Positions 1 to 8,600 of a stretch of DNA of 49,959 nucleotides are shown one piece after another; within the stretch, counting starts at the first letter, position 1, and the number at the start of each line of letters is the position of its first letter. The translations under genes and the position numbers were made by a program. Below the pieces are notes generated by a model. The model saw nothing but the letters and a program-made list of their open reading frames with translations. It was not told the DNA's origin and ran no database searches. The stretch is from assembly GCA_011390955.1 (NCBI GenBank), contig JAABRM010000051.1, positions 1 through 49,959 of the forward strand. Reading direction: 5' to 3'. The DNA is from Oscillatoriales cyanobacterium (GTDB lineage: Bacteria > Cyanobacteriota > Cyanobacteriia > Cyanobacteriales > Laspinemataceae).

Positions 1-164
1 TTTATGCTGACCCACCCGTAGACCATTTACAATTATGGCGTCAACCCGCGATAACTTGCGGCTATCAGGTGATGGGAAATGATGATTCTGTCCCTAGAAA
101 ATTGACCACTGCCGCTGAATTTATCCGCGATCTTTATTGCGGGTATTTGGAATCACGGGGTTAA
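1..164 (+). CDS. C-terminal end of an unrecognised protein (partial)
   Basis: An open frame runs from the window edge to a TAA at 162-164 and gives about 53 residues, ending in CGYLESRG. The start lies outside the window. The composition is ordinary for a soluble protein (mixed charged and aromatic residues, no membrane segment). I do not recognise the family from this tail alone. It is read as a gene end because the frame is open throughout and the repeats begin directly after the stop. Confidence 0.45.
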   Translation, partial: YADPPVDHLQLWRQPAITCGYQVMGNDDSVPRKLTTAAEFIRDLYCGYLESRG

Positions 165-183
165 GGTGTTTAATTACTTTTTA

Positions 184-252
184 GGGGCGAAGCATTGGCG
201 GATAAATCTCTCGGTTAAACCGACAAATTATCGCCGCCAATGCTTCGCTCCC
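184..252. repeat. Hairpin repeat, GGGCGAAGCATT family
   Basis: The left arm GGGGCGAAGCATTGGCGG is mirrored by CCGCCAATGCTTCGCTCC around a loop of about 30 nt. The same arm motif, GCGAAGCATT, recurs near 19680-19747 and 21948-22106, so this is one member of an interspersed palindromic family. Confidence 0.7.
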
Positions 253-282
253 AATTTTAATCCGATAATAAACTATTGATAT

Positions 283-422
283 GGTGCGTTACGGCGGCAG
301 CGAAAATTAACATTTTTACCCGGAAATAATTGCCGCCTAACACACCCTACCGATGGTGCGTTACGGCGGCAGCGAAAATTAACATTTTTACCTGGAAATA
401 ATTGCCGCCTAACACACCCTAC
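283..422. repeat. Two tandem copies of a 71-bp hairpin repeat
   Basis: Two almost identical units start at 283 and 354. Each begins GGTGCGTTACGGCGGCA and ends with the near-complement TGCCGCCTAACACACC, so each unit can fold as an imperfect hairpin. A related element is at 8384-8453. The two copies differ by a single base (acccgg against acctgg), which points to recent duplication. Confidence 0.75.
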
Positions 423-440
423 AAGCTACTGCCGAACATA

Positions 441-541
441 CAGCGGTTATTATTCAGATGAAGTACAGAGATTTTCTGGATTCTAGCGGGCGCGGGAATG
501 ACAGATTTTTTTTGTACTTCATAACTCTGACAATTGCTATA
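441..541. repeat. 100-bp dispersed repeat with GAAGTACA/TGTACTTC arms
   Basis: The element contains GAAGTACAGAG and, about 60 nt later, TTTGTACTTCATAACT, which form inverted arms. A second copy is at 25161-25260. The inner TTCCCGCG..CGGGAATGACA hairpin, degenerate here, is intact there and also at 49692-49716. The size and terminal symmetry suit a non-autonomous MITE-like element. Confidence 0.65.
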
Positions 542-739
542 CCCTCCTGACCGTGGCCCCGGACACCAGCCCCCTCAGATCCTCCGGGAAACCCCGCGAT
601 CGCCGATTAGCTGCCAAAAAAATAGCGGCAAAAAAAATGGCGCGATCGCTACCCTAATTGGCCACCAATTCCTCGACAATAAACTTAAATTTAATTTAAA
701 TTAAATTTAAACTATTAAATCTTGCTAACTAACCCACCC

Positions 740-1480
740 ATGTCCATTGTCACCTTAGCCCTTGTCAGCTTTGCTTCCTGGCTGGTCAGCACCTTGGCTG
801 GAGGTGGCAGTCCTCTAGTCTTAATTCCCTTTGTAAATTTTAGCCTAGGGGCTGCCGCCGTACCACCAATCATCACCATAGGAATGCTTCTAGGAAACTG
901 CCAGCGTGCCTTACTCTTTTGGCGGTTTATTGACTGGAAAGTCACCGGGTGGTATCTACCGGGAGGCATTGCCGGGGCCGTACTCGGTGCCTACACCTTC
1001 ACTCAAATTCATCTCGAATGGCTACAACTACTCATCGGCTTATTCTTAGTTACTTCATTATTTAACCTTAAAAGTGACAACAAACCACCCATTTTTCAGA
1101 TTAAAGCGTGGCACTTTTTACCCGCTGGTTTTTTCTATGCTTTTATCTCTGGCATCATTGGCAGCAGTGGGCCGATATTAAATCCTTTTTATCTTAACTA
1201 CGGCTTAGTCAAAGAAGAAATGATTTCCACGAAAGCAATCAACGTGGTCATCATCCACATTGCCAAACTTTGGACTTATGCCGCCTTTAGCAACCTAGAT
1301 ATCCACTTATTAGGCTACGGTTTAATCATTGGACTCGCTGCATTTCCTGGAAATATTTTCGGTAGCTATATCCTGAAAAAAATTAATGACGGACTATTCC
1401 GGCAATTCGTCTTAGTTTCAATGGGAATTACCGGGGGATTAATGGTCTGGCAACAACGACAATTTCTGATGTTTTGGTAA
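740..1480 (+). CDS. TauE/SafE family membrane permease
   Basis: This is a 246-residue integral membrane protein of the sulfite exporter TauE/SafE family (DUF81). The family moves small anions such as sulfite, sulfonates or organosulfur compounds across the cytoplasmic membrane; the substrate here cannot be told. The two inverted halves typical of the family are visible: LAGGGSPLVLIP in the first helix pair and ISGIIGSSGPILNP at about residue 140. Around eight hydrophobic stretches are present and the length is normal. I chose ATG 740; a TTG 18 nt upstream is in frame but adds only a short non-hydrophobic tail. No good ribosome binding site is seen for either. The gene is convergent with mscS, with a GTTGGTTGTT repeat between them. 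Confidence 0.85.
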   Translation: MSIVTLALVSFASWLVSTLAGGGSPLVLIPFVNFSLGAAAVPPIITIGMLLGNCQRALLFWRFIDWKVTGWYLPGGIAGAVLGAYTFTQIHLEWLQLLIGLFLVTSLFNLKSDNKPPIFQIKAWHFLPAGFFYAFISGIIGSSGPILNPFYLNYGLVKEEMISTKAINVVIIHIAKLWTYAAFSNLDIHLLGYGLIIGLAAFPGNIFGSYILKKINDGLFRQFVLVSMGITGGLMVWQQRQFLMFW

Positions 1481-1488
1481 AATAGTTA

Positions 1489-1650
1489 TTGTTGTTTGTT
1501 GTTGGTTGTTGGTTGATGGTTGATGGTTATTTGTTGATGGGTAGGGATTCTATTGTTATTGCTTGTTTAACAAACAACAACCAACAAAGAACAAAGAACA
1601 ACCAACAAAGAACAAAGAACAAAGAACAACCAACAACCAACAACAATCAA
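1489..1650. repeat. GTTGGTTGTT / CAACAACC low-complexity inverted repeat
   Basis: The left arm is built from GTTGTTGGTTG and GATGGTTGATGG; the right arm is about 80 nt of CAACCAACAAAGAACAAAGA-type sequence. The arms are broadly complementary, so the transcript could form a long imperfect hairpin between two convergent genes and might act as a terminator. The same class of repeat is at 18716-18972. Confidence 0.7.
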
Positions 1651-3678
1651 CTAATTATCATCCTTCAAAGGTAGCAATTCTAGGGAATTGTTAAACAATA
1701 AAGTTTGTTGGGGAATGCCAATAGAAATACCCTCTCGATCCAAGCGGGTCTTTAACCTCCGACGGCATTCTCGTCCGACAATCCAATGTTGTAAAGGCTT
1801 TACCTTAATCCAAACTCTAATCATCAATCCCGCATGATCCATGCGGTCAATTCCCAAAACTTCTGGAGGGGCAATAATTTTTTCTCGCCATTCAGGTTCG
1901 TTGTAAACCTCATCAACCACTTCTTGAATCACGGCAAAAGCTCGATCCACATTGGTTTGATAAGAAACATCTAAAGTTAGGTCTACTCTAGCCCATTCTT
2001 TAGAAAGATTTTGGACTACAGTAATGGCACTATTGGGAATAGTAATTAAGCGACCTTCGCCATTTCTAAGTTGAGTAATGCGGAGATTCATATTCTCCAC
2101 CAATCCACCCACATCACCAACTACAATTACATCACCAACTGCATATTGGTCTTCAAATAAAATAAAGAACCCATTAATGGTATCTTTGACTAAATTTTGG
2201 GAACCCAAGGAAATCCCTAAACCTAAAATACCTGCCCCGGCAAGTAATGGCCCAATGTTAATCCCAATTACGGACAATCCTACGAAAATTCCTACGGTAA
2301 TTAATAGGCCACTACACAGATTTTTAAACACTCTGGAAAAGGTAGAAAATCTTAAATTTAGGCGTTCAGAAGTTCCCAGGGATTTAAACTTTCTGTTTTC
2401 TAAAGCGGCAAAAAAACGATTAATCGCCATGCGACTGATCCGAATAGCCACATAAGTGGAAATGCCGGTGACAATTAGCTGTAAGGGAATGGGCAGAATG
2501 GAAATAATCACAGGTTGTAGCCAGCGGCTGTAAGGGAACATCCCCAAAACAATATAAGTGCCTACTCCGAATATGCCCCCTTGACCAAAAGGCACCAAAC
2601 CTTGTTTGATTTCATTAAAATTTCGCTTTTGCAGTAGGGTAATTCGTTCCTTTAATATATTGGCTACAGCTTCAGCATTTTCTGAGGAATTTTCCGGGCT
2701 TTCCGAAAGGTTAGTATTGGTGTTTATCTCCTGCACTGCGGGTTTTGGAGGAATTTTACTCTCAATATTTTCATGTTCTTTTTGCAGTTGTTGCCGAAGA
2801 GAAACCAGAGTTAAATTAGACAATATAAGAATAAAAATCACCAGTCCTGCCCACATCGCTTGTTTTTTCAGGGCGTCTGGTTGACGTTCTGCGTCAGCTT
2901 CTTGTAATGCTTGTTTAATTTGTTCATTCCATTGACCTGTAACTGTTTGAGTCGTAGTTCCCTGAATTTCTGCATCTAGGTTGGTTACGGTTAAAATGTA
3001 GACGCGTTTGGATTCATTTGCTCCAGAAACTTCTCCGGAAACGTAAATAACTGGCAGACCATTGACCATTTCATCGTAAACTTTGAGAGTTTTTGGATCG
3101 AAGTTACTATGAAGCACTATTTTTAGATTATTTTCAATGATTTCTGCTCGATTATTGGTTAAAGGAACCACGGAAAAGATGGTTCTTCCATCCAGTCTGA
3201 CTGGAACGGCCATCATCTCTTGGTTGGGACGGGGAGATAATAAGGAGGGCAATATGATTGGCCAGTTTGTTCCAGTTGTTGAGTTTGTTGTTGAGTTTAC
3301 AATTGGAGTAGATCCGGTTTTTGCCTCTGATTCAGAGGGGGTGTTTGAGCTATCTGAGTCGGTGACAGGGTTGGATGTTTCTGCCTCGGTTGGCGAGTTA
3401 GCTTGAGCAATTGAAATGGCCGGAGAGTGAGTTTGGGCGAGGAATTGCTGTTCTACTGTCGATGCCGTAGATGAGGTGTTCGCTTTCGTCTGCGACCAAC
3501 CGGCAGAAGTGGCTAGGGGGCTGAAGCTGACGGCACAAGCGATCGCAATTCCCATGAGATAGCCGCTTTGGGAAACCGCCCAGGGATGCATTTTTCTGGT
3601 CTTGCTTTTTCGGTTCATCAATTCATTTGAGTTTTTCTTTTGTGGTGACTTGGGTAGATTCAAGGGAAAATGTCTCAT
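1651..3678 (-). CDS. MscS-family mechanosensitive ion channel
   Basis: About 675 residues, much longer than E. coli MscS (286), with an extra N-terminal part. A signal-like hydrophobic stretch follows a basic region (residues about 40-65 from this start), then a Ser/Thr/Asn-rich segment and a periplasmic domain, one membrane segment near the middle (WAGLVIFILILSNLTLVSL), and the channel module in the C-terminal half. The pore helix is glycine/alanine rich (LLAGAGILGLGISLGSQN) and is followed by the diagnostic beta domain with DTINGFFILFEDQYAVGD and ITIPNS. The family opens under membrane tension and releases solutes in osmotic downshock. The start is uncertain: ATG codons at 3678, 3618 and 3591 are in frame and none has a clear ribosome binding site; MNRKSK at 3618 would give a more typical signal peptide. 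Confidence 0.88.
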   Translation of the reverse strand: MRHFPLNLPKSPQKKNSNELMNRKSKTRKMHPWAVSQSGYLMGIAIACAVSFSPLATSAGWSQTKANTSSTASTVEQQFLAQTHSPAISIAQANSPTEAETSNPVTDSDSSNTPSESEAKTGSTPIVNSTTNSTTGTNWPIILPSLLSPRPNQEMMAVPVRLDGRTIFSVVPLTNNRAEIIENNLKIVLHSNFDPKTLKVYDEMVNGLPVIYVSGEVSGANESKRVYILTVTNLDAEIQGTTTQTVTGQWNEQIKQALQEADAERQPDALKKQAMWAGLVIFILILSNLTLVSLRQQLQKEHENIESKIPPKPAVQEINTNTNLSESPENSSENAEAVANILKERITLLQKRNFNEIKQGLVPFGQGGIFGVGTYIVLGMFPYSRWLQPVIISILPIPLQLIVTGISTYVAIRISRMAINRFFAALENRKFKSLGTSERLNLRFSTFSRVFKNLCSGLLITVGIFVGLSVIGINIGPLLAGAGILGLGISLGSQNLVKDTINGFFILFEDQYAVGDVIVVGDVGGLVENMNLRITQLRNGEGRLITIPNSAITVVQNLSKEWARVDLTLDVSYQTNVDRAFAVIQEVVDEVYNEPEWREKIIAPPEVLGIDRMDHAGLMIRVWIKVKPLQHWIVGRECRRRLKTRLDREGISIGIPQQTLLFNNSLELLPLKDDN

Positions 3679-3836
3679 AAGATGCTGATGAACTACATAA
3701 AACTTCACTGTCAGAAGATTATAACGGAACTCAGCAAAGTTACTGGCGAATTCCGCCTCACAGTGAGTGCAGGATTCGGTAAACTGATGACGATAAGTTT
3801 TTCTGTGGACGCTTAATTTTGGATCGGGAGGCAGCG

Positions 3837-4967
3837 GTGGCAGGGGGATATTCAGAAAACAACGATAATATCGGTCATCAGGCTAGTGAGTTTGACCGGG
3901 CGATGATGCAAAAATGCCTGGAACTGGCACGCCAAGCCCTAGGCAAGACAGCCCCCAATCCTCTGGTGGGGGCTGTTGTGGTCAAAGATGGCCAAATTAT
4001 CGGGACGGGCTTTCATCCGGGGGCAGGTCAACCCCATGCGGAAGTGTTTGCCCTGCGGGAAGCCGGAGAACAGGCAAAGGGGGCGACGATCTATGTCAGT
4101 TTAGAGCCCTGCAATCACTACGGACGGACGCCCCCTTGTTCCGAGGCTTTGGTGCAAGCGGGGGTGGCTAAGGTGGTGGTGGGCATGGTCGATCCTAATC
4201 CCTTGGTGTCTGGTGGGGGGCTGGAAAGATTGCGATCGGCGGGGATTGAAGTGGTGGTGGGAGTGGAAGAAGAGGCTTGCCGTAAGCTCAATGAAGCTTT
4301 TATTTATCGCATTACTCACCGTCAGTCTTTTGGGATTTTGAAATATGCCATGACTCTCGATGGCAAAATTGCCACTACCACCGGGGATAGCAATTGGGTG
4401 ACGCAAGATGCCGCCCGCCATGAGGTGCATAGGGTTAGGGCCGGTTGTGATGCGGTGATTGTGGGGACGAATACGGTCTGCCGAGATAATCCTTTCCTGA
4501 CTAATCATCATGCCGGATCTCATAATCCTTTACGAGTGGTGATGAGTCGGAGTTTGAATTTACCCTCAGAGGCTCATTTGTGGGATGTGTCTGAGGCGCC
4601 GACTTTGGTCTTTACGGAAGTAGGAAGTAATCCTGAGCTACAAAAACGATTGCTGAATAAAGGGGTTGAACTGGTAGAGTTTGACACTTTGACCCCGGCA
4701 AAGGTGATGGCAGCCCTGTATCAACGGGAGTTGCTTTCGGTGTTGTGGGAATGTGGCGGGACTTTAGCCGCCCCAGCGATCGCCTCTGGTGCAGTGCAGA
4801 AAATTCTGGCCTTTATTGCCCCGAAAATTATCGGTGGAGCGGGTGCGCCTTCTCCGGTGGGAAATTTAGGTTTAGCATCAATGAATCAGGCATTAGTGTT
4901 AGAGCGAGTGCAATGGCGCACCGTTGGCTCTGATTTACTGATGGAAGGATATTTCCCGGAAAATTAA
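3837..4967 (+). CDS. ribD: RibD, bifunctional riboflavin biosynthesis deaminase/reductase
   Basis: RibD converts the GTP-derived 2,5-diaminopyrimidine phosphate to 5-amino-6-ribitylamino-uracil phosphate in two steps. Both domains are present. The zinc deaminase is N-terminal, with PHAE (H68, E70) and PCNHYGRTPPC (C92, C101) as zinc ligands and proton shuttle. The NADPH-dependent reductase is C-terminal, from about residue 160 (GILKYAMTLDGKIAT, then RVRAGCDAVIVGTNT). I chose GTG 3837 because GGGAGG sits six bases upstream; TTG 3819 and ATG 3903 are also in frame, but 3903 would remove the DRxMMQKCL start that I expect for cyanobacterial RibD. The 376-residue length fits the family. It is transcribed divergently from mscS and followed 68 bp later by a membrane-associated protein. 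Confidence 0.93.
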   Translation: MAGGYSENNDNIGHQASEFDRAMMQKCLELARQALGKTAPNPLVGAVVVKDGQIIGTGFHPGAGQPHAEVFALREAGEQAKGATIYVSLEPCNHYGRTPPCSEALVQAGVAKVVVGMVDPNPLVSGGGLERLRSAGIEVVVGVEEEACRKLNEAFIYRITHRQSFGILKYAMTLDGKIATTTGDSNWVTQDAARHEVHRVRAGCDAVIVGTNTVCRDNPFLTNHHAGSHNPLRVVMSRSLNLPSEAHLWDVSEAPTLVFTEVGSNPELQKRLLNKGVELVEFDTLTPAKVMAALYQRELLSVLWECGGTLAAPAIASGAVQKILAFIAPKIIGGAGAPSPVGNLGLASMNQALVLERVQWRTVGSDLLMEGYFPEN

Positions 4968-5035
4968 TCGGACTAACAGTGAAGGCTTTACCAGTAATTC
5001 AATGCTTCTTTGAAAAGTTTTTGGAAAGCTTAAAT

Positions 5036-5926
5036 ATGCTTGAAGTTTTGATCTGGAGCCTATTTGTGGGTACGTTAGGAATTGATGGAGTCCTAGTTAG
5101 TGCATGGCTGCGTTGGCAGCAAAAGATGGCGACAATTCAAGAGGAAGAGGAGGAGGAAATTTTGAGTAACCATGAAGTTCAAGATCGTTTGACTGGAGAA
5201 ACAATTTCCGGGGGAACGGTGATGCGATCGCCTCAACCTGTGAATGGTTTATCCGGTTCTGCTGTCCCCGATCAAAATGCCACAGTCCCCCCGAAACCTT
5301 TCCCCCAAGCTACGCCTTTACCCCATCGGAAAAATGTGGCGGCGACAAGAATTCAAGCGCCCATTCAAGCCGCCAAAGGCCAGCCTACCACAAGTGCCAA
5401 TTTGAGTTACGATCCAACAACTTCAGTCAATGTTGAGCCTGATACCCGGATGGAATCCCCGACGGTTGTAGATGGTTTTAATTATCCTGAAACCAGAGAA
5501 AATCCGATGTATTTTACCGATGCTTCAAGCACTGAATGGGAGTATAAAATAGTCCGCGCTTATTCTGATTTATTTAGAAATCCTACCAATTTTATCCAGT
5601 TATGTGAAGAAGAAGCCCAAGCCGGTTGGATTTTGTTGGAAAAGCTGGACGATCGCCGGGTAAGATTTAAGCGTTCTGTGGCTATGCGATCGCAAATTGA
5701 TGTGACTCAGCTTTCCTTCGATCCCTATCGGTGTCATTATGGCCCGTCAAATCAATGGACTAATTTTATGGGGGCGATCGCAGCGGTGACGGCGATGGTT
5801 TTACCTGCCTATTTAGGCTATACATTAGTGTCTCAGACTTTACAAGAAGCCCCGAAAAACAATTCTCAAACCAAAGCCCCTGTAGAGTTGATTAATCCAG
5901 ATTTTGCTCCCCCCCAAATTCCCTAA
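5036..5926 (+). CDS. Two-membrane-segment protein with a DUF4177-like domain
   Basis: A 296-residue protein of unknown function. It opens with a membrane helix (MLEVLIWSLFVGTLGIDGVL), followed by a Glu-rich patch and a long Pro/Thr/Gln-rich linker. Around residues 160-215 is a compact domain starting WEYKIVRAYSDLFRN and ending EEEAQAGWILLEKLDD, which resembles the DUF4177 pattern (YEYK.. then ..GWELV..). A second membrane helix (IAAVTAMVLPAYLGYTLVS) lies close to the C terminus. I chose ATG 5036 over the in-frame GTG 4979 because it places the helix at the N terminus. It follows ribD on the same strand with a short gap and could be co-transcribed; no functional link to riboflavin is evident. 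Confidence 0.6.
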   Translation: MLEVLIWSLFVGTLGIDGVLVSAWLRWQQKMATIQEEEEEEILSNHEVQDRLTGETISGGTVMRSPQPVNGLSGSAVPDQNATVPPKPFPQATPLPHRKNVAATRIQAPIQAAKGQPTTSANLSYDPTTSVNVEPDTRMESPTVVDGFNYPETRENPMYFTDASSTEWEYKIVRAYSDLFRNPTNFIQLCEEEAQAGWILLEKLDDRRVRFKRSVAMRSQIDVTQLSFDPYRCHYGPSNQWTNFMGAIAAVTAMVLPAYLGYTLVSQTLQEAPKNNSQTKAPVELINPDFAPPQIP

Positions 5927-6194
5927 ATTACCTAATTTGACGTTAACTTTTCGGAAACTTTTCTGAATAATTAAAGTTATTGATTTTTTGAGGTTAGGAA
6001 ATCAAAATAAATCCCTGGGCATTTGCCAGATTTATCCCCGAAAGCGCATCCGCGCCGCTCCGCGAACGCCCTGATTTTTGACCGCAAGCAGAGCATCGGT
6101 GCGGTTTAATTATGAAGTTTTAATGATTCATTGGTGGAGGATTACGCCAAATGATGCTATGGTTGATGGTTGGTTGTTTTCTTAAAGAGCATCA

Positions 6195-7226
6195 ATGGCT
6201 GAAGTCCCTACATCTGCCGCAGAATTAGCCGCGACCCTAGCGGAACTGCCGGATCTCAATTTTCAATTGCCTGATCCAGAAGATGAACAAATCTCCGATT
6301 TTGATTTTACCGATCGGGTAGAAAATGCCTGGAAAGTTTGCGATCGCTTTGATTTGCAAACCGATATCTGGCGGGGCAGAATTTTACGCACAGTGCGCGA
6401 TCGCGAGAAAAAAGGCGGAGAAGGACGCGGCGCCGGTTTTATCAATTGGCTCAAAGACCGAGAAATTAGCAAAAGCCAAGCTTATGCCCTGATCGAACTA
6501 GCCAATAGCGCCGACACCCTATTAGGTCAGGGACACCTTGACCCAGACAATATTAATAAATTTAGTAAACGCGCTTTTGTGGAAACCGCCAAGTCCGCCC
6601 CAGAAGTGCAAGAAACTATTGCTCAGGCAGCCCGGAACAGCGATCGCATCACCCGCAAAGAAGTGCGACAACTGTCCGACGAATGGACCGCCATGACCAG
6701 CGATCTCCTGCCAGAGGAACTCAAAGAAAAAGCCACCGCCGGGTCTTTGCCCACCCGCTATCTGGCCCCCCTGGTCAAGGAAATGGAAAAGTTGCCAGAA
6801 AGTCACCAACAATCCATTCGCGCTGAAGCGGCAGAAAACCCCGACGTAGATACGGTCAAGCAACTCACTACTGATGCTCGCAACTTAGCCAAATATATCG
6901 AAGCCGCCGCCCAAGTTCAAACCATTAACGAGCAATCCTTAGACATTGAAATGGCTTTAGAAGAAGCCTTGCGGTTGGGCTGCTTAAACACTGCCGCCGA
7001 TATGGTCAAACAAGCCGCCGTCTTAGAACAGTCTGTCACCAAACTCTACACCACCTGGCGCCGGTTAGCGGGTTTAACCGATCGCCTCTATGTCGATACC
7101 GGGGCCAGCACCCCAAACTTACGGGCATTACTCACTTGCTTGGATAAACTTGCCCGCAACGTCATCGAAGTGCCAATGGACGAAGGCAGCGATCGGACCA
7201 TTCGCCTGCAAGTGCTCAACGATTAG
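6195..7226 (+). CDS. Unknown cyanobacterial protein, helical, with HTH-like segment
   Basis: 343 residues, soluble, acidic at the N terminus, almost entirely alpha-helical by composition. Residues about 55-100 (WRGRILRTVRDREKK, then FINWLKDREISKSQAYALIE) resemble the 'stay in range, recognise by fixed helix' pattern of plasmid/phage DUF3102-type proteins and ParB-like helix-turn-helix segments. That is a loose resemblance, not an identification. The middle has another possible HTH (ITRKEVRQLSDEW). HIP1 octamers within the gene and ordinary codon use suggest it is native. The upstream 270 bp contain a GC-rich repeat (GCGCATCCGCGCCGC) also found at 39899-39948. Confidence 0.55.
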   Translation: MAEVPTSAAELAATLAELPDLNFQLPDPEDEQISDFDFTDRVENAWKVCDRFDLQTDIWRGRILRTVRDREKKGGEGRGAGFINWLKDREISKSQAYALIELANSADTLLGQGHLDPDNINKFSKRAFVETAKSAPEVQETIAQAARNSDRITRKEVRQLSDEWTAMTSDLLPEELKEKATAGSLPTRYLAPLVKEMEKLPESHQQSIRAEAAENPDVDTVKQLTTDARNLAKYIEAAAQVQTINEQSLDIEMALEEALRLGCLNTAADMVKQAAVLEQSVTKLYTTWRRLAGLTDRLYVDTGASTPNLRALLTCLDKLARNVIEVPMDEGSDRTIRLQVLND

Positions 7227-7268
7227 GGGTGTAGGGGGTAGGGTGTAGGGTGTGGGGGAGCAAGACTA

Positions 7269-7335
7269 AGAAACCGGGTTTCTTTTATGCTGAAAACAGA
7301 TAACCTTTGATACCCACCACAGAAACCCGGTTTCT
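7269..7335. repeat. 67-bp palindromic repeat, AGAAACCGGGTTTCT ends
   Basis: The element starts AGAAACCGGGTTTCT and ends with its exact complement AGAAACCCGGTTTCT, with 37 bp between. A lone end motif follows at 7355-7369. Elements of 66 or 67 bp with the same ends are at 8048-8114, 12977-13043, 49472-49537, 49557-49622, 49807-49873 and 49894-49959. The constant length and terminal inverted repeats mark a small mobile or formerly mobile family. Confidence 0.85.
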
Positions 7336-7421
7336 AGGTTATCTGCAAGAGATCAGAAACCGGGTTTCTTCCGGGTATTCTACGAATAACTTTAATATTC
7401 AGTTTTTCACCAAAAAAAGCC

Positions 7422-8036
7422 ATGATCCAAGCCATATCCAAACCCGTCACCTTTGATGAATTCATCGATTGGTATCCAGAAAACTCATCACAGCGCTATG
7501 AACTGCACAATGGAGTCATTGTTGAAATGCCAAAACCCAGGGGTCAACATTCAGAAATTGCTGGTTTCCTAAGCTTAGAACTCGGTCTTCAATGTCGTAA
7601 TAGTCAATGCCCTTGCTTTATTCCCAAAGAATGTGTGGTAAAACCTTTCCGGGGGGACTCTGGATATGAACCGGATATCATTGTGTGCGATCGCCTTGCC
7701 ATCAACAACGAACCTCGCTGGGAAACATCATCGATTATTACAATGGGTTCATCAGTGCGTCTCATTGTCGAAGTAGTTAGCAGTAATTGGCGAAATGACT
7801 ATCTGATCAAATCTGCTGATTATGAAGAAATGGGTATTCCTGAATATTGGATTGTGGACTATCTCGGTTTAGGTGGCAGAAGATTTATTGGCAACCCCAA
7901 ACAACCGACAATTTCCATTTACCAACTGATTGATGGCGAATATCAAGTAAGTCAATTTCGAGGTAATACTCCCATTGAGTCTCCAGCATTTCCCGAACTA
8001 AAATTGACTGCCGAACAGATTTTTGGCAATCCTTAA
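7422..8036 (+). CDS. Uma2-family (DUF820) putative endonuclease
   Basis: 204 residues, the usual length for this family, which is hugely expanded in cyanobacteria and has a PD-(D/E)XK restriction-endonuclease-like fold. Visible hallmarks are the N-terminal TFDEFIDWYPE, the YELHNGVIVEMPKP strand, EPDIIVCDR (catalytic Asp), LIVEVVSSNWRNDYLIKSADY (Glu and Lys of the active site) and GIPEYWIVDYL. The cellular role of the family is not settled; association with small mobile elements has been proposed. Here the gene is bracketed by two near-identical 67-bp direct repeats at 7269-7335 and 8048-8114, the upstream one ending 86 bp before the start and the downstream one beginning 11 bp after the stop. 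Confidence 0.9.
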   Translation: MIQAISKPVTFDEFIDWYPENSSQRYELHNGVIVEMPKPRGQHSEIAGFLSLELGLQCRNSQCPCFIPKECVVKPFRGDSGYEPDIIVCDRLAINNEPRWETSSIITMGSSVRLIVEVVSSNWRNDYLIKSADYEEMGIPEYWIVDYLGLGGRRFIGNPKQPTISIYQLIDGEYQVSQFRGNTPIESPAFPELKLTAEQIFGNP

Positions 8037-8047
8037 AATCAAGGCTC

Positions 8048-8114
8048 AGAAACCGGGTTTCTTTTATGCTGAAAACAGATAACCTTTGATACCCACCACA
8101 GAAACCCGGTTTCT
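8048..8114. repeat. 67-bp palindromic repeat, second copy flanking the Uma2 gene
   Basis: It matches 7269-7335 base for base, including the interior, and the identity continues for six bases (aggtta) past the right end. It lies in the same orientation as the upstream copy, so the Uma2 gene sits between direct repeats. Confidence 0.85.
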
Positions 8115-8140
8115 AGGTTAGTCTAGGTATTTCTGGGCAG

Positions 8141-8303
8141 GAGGAAGCCCCTCACCGGGGCTCCCCCTTGTGAGTTGGGAAACGAGTTAGGGCTTTTACC
8201 TGGCCCGGAGAGCGTAGGGGCTTTTTGCTCTTACTTTTTTCGCCACTCCGGGCCGGGCACTCCCAGGTATCGTTTGGGCTTGTTGGATGTGTTTCCGGCC
8301 CCA
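8141..8303 (+). ncRNA. Structured RNA candidate, HEARO/omega-RNA-like, stand-alone
   Basis: A GC-rich stretch with several perfect stems in an otherwise AT-rich, gene-free region. AGCCCC (8146-8151) pairs with GGGGCT (8157-8162). TACCTGGCCCGGAG (8197-8210) pairs with CTCCGGG (8246-8252) and, past a ten-base bulge, CCAGGTA (8263-8269). Inside is AGAGC..GCTCT. The order of elements and an ATGA directly after the 3' end (8304-8307) recall HEARO RNAs, now known as the omega RNAs of IscB/IsrB nucleases, which lie next to ATGA or GTGA. No IscB/IsrB gene is present in the window. The identification as HEARO rests on memory of the family layout; the stems themselves are directly visible. Confidence 0.55.
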
Positions 8304-8383
8304 ATGAACCTGAATTATTTTGATACTTATATCTTATCCATTTATTAACAGATTGTCAAGCCTTTATTGAGCAATTTTTATTC

Positions 8384-8453
8384 GTAGGGTGTGTTAGGCT
8401 GGCGATTAAATTTTGGGACAACAATTAACCTTAATTCCAGCCGTAACGCACCA
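8384..8453. repeat. Hairpin repeat, GTAGGGTGTGTTAGG / CCGTAACGCACC
   Basis: The arms GGTGTGTTAGGCTGG and CCAGCCGTAACGCACC are imperfect complements around a loop of about 35 nt. It belongs to the same family as the tandem pair at 283-422, in the opposite orientation. Confidence 0.6.
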
Positions 8454-8462
8454 CAGACAATT

Positions 8463-8560
8463 GGCAGCGGATAGGCTTTTCTATTTTATTTTTGGATAGT
8501 GGTTGGCAGCGGATAGGCTTTTCTATTTTATTTTTGGATAGTGGTTGGCAGCGGATAGGC
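8463..8560. repeat. 42-bp tandem repeat, 2.3 copies
   Basis: Units beginning GGCAGCGGATAGGC start at 8463, 8505 and 8547; the first two are identical and the third is cut short. The core GGCAGCGGATA is the exact complement of TATCCGCTGCC in the neighbouring 35-bp array. Confidence 0.85.
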
Positions 8561-8600
8561 TGACTATTTTATGCCTGAGATAATTCTTTCATCCGTTATC

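Noticed and set aside
1489-1674. 61-codon open frame after the TauE gene
   Set aside because: It reads through the GTTGGTTGTT simple repeat and gives only Asn/Gln/Thr-type sequence.
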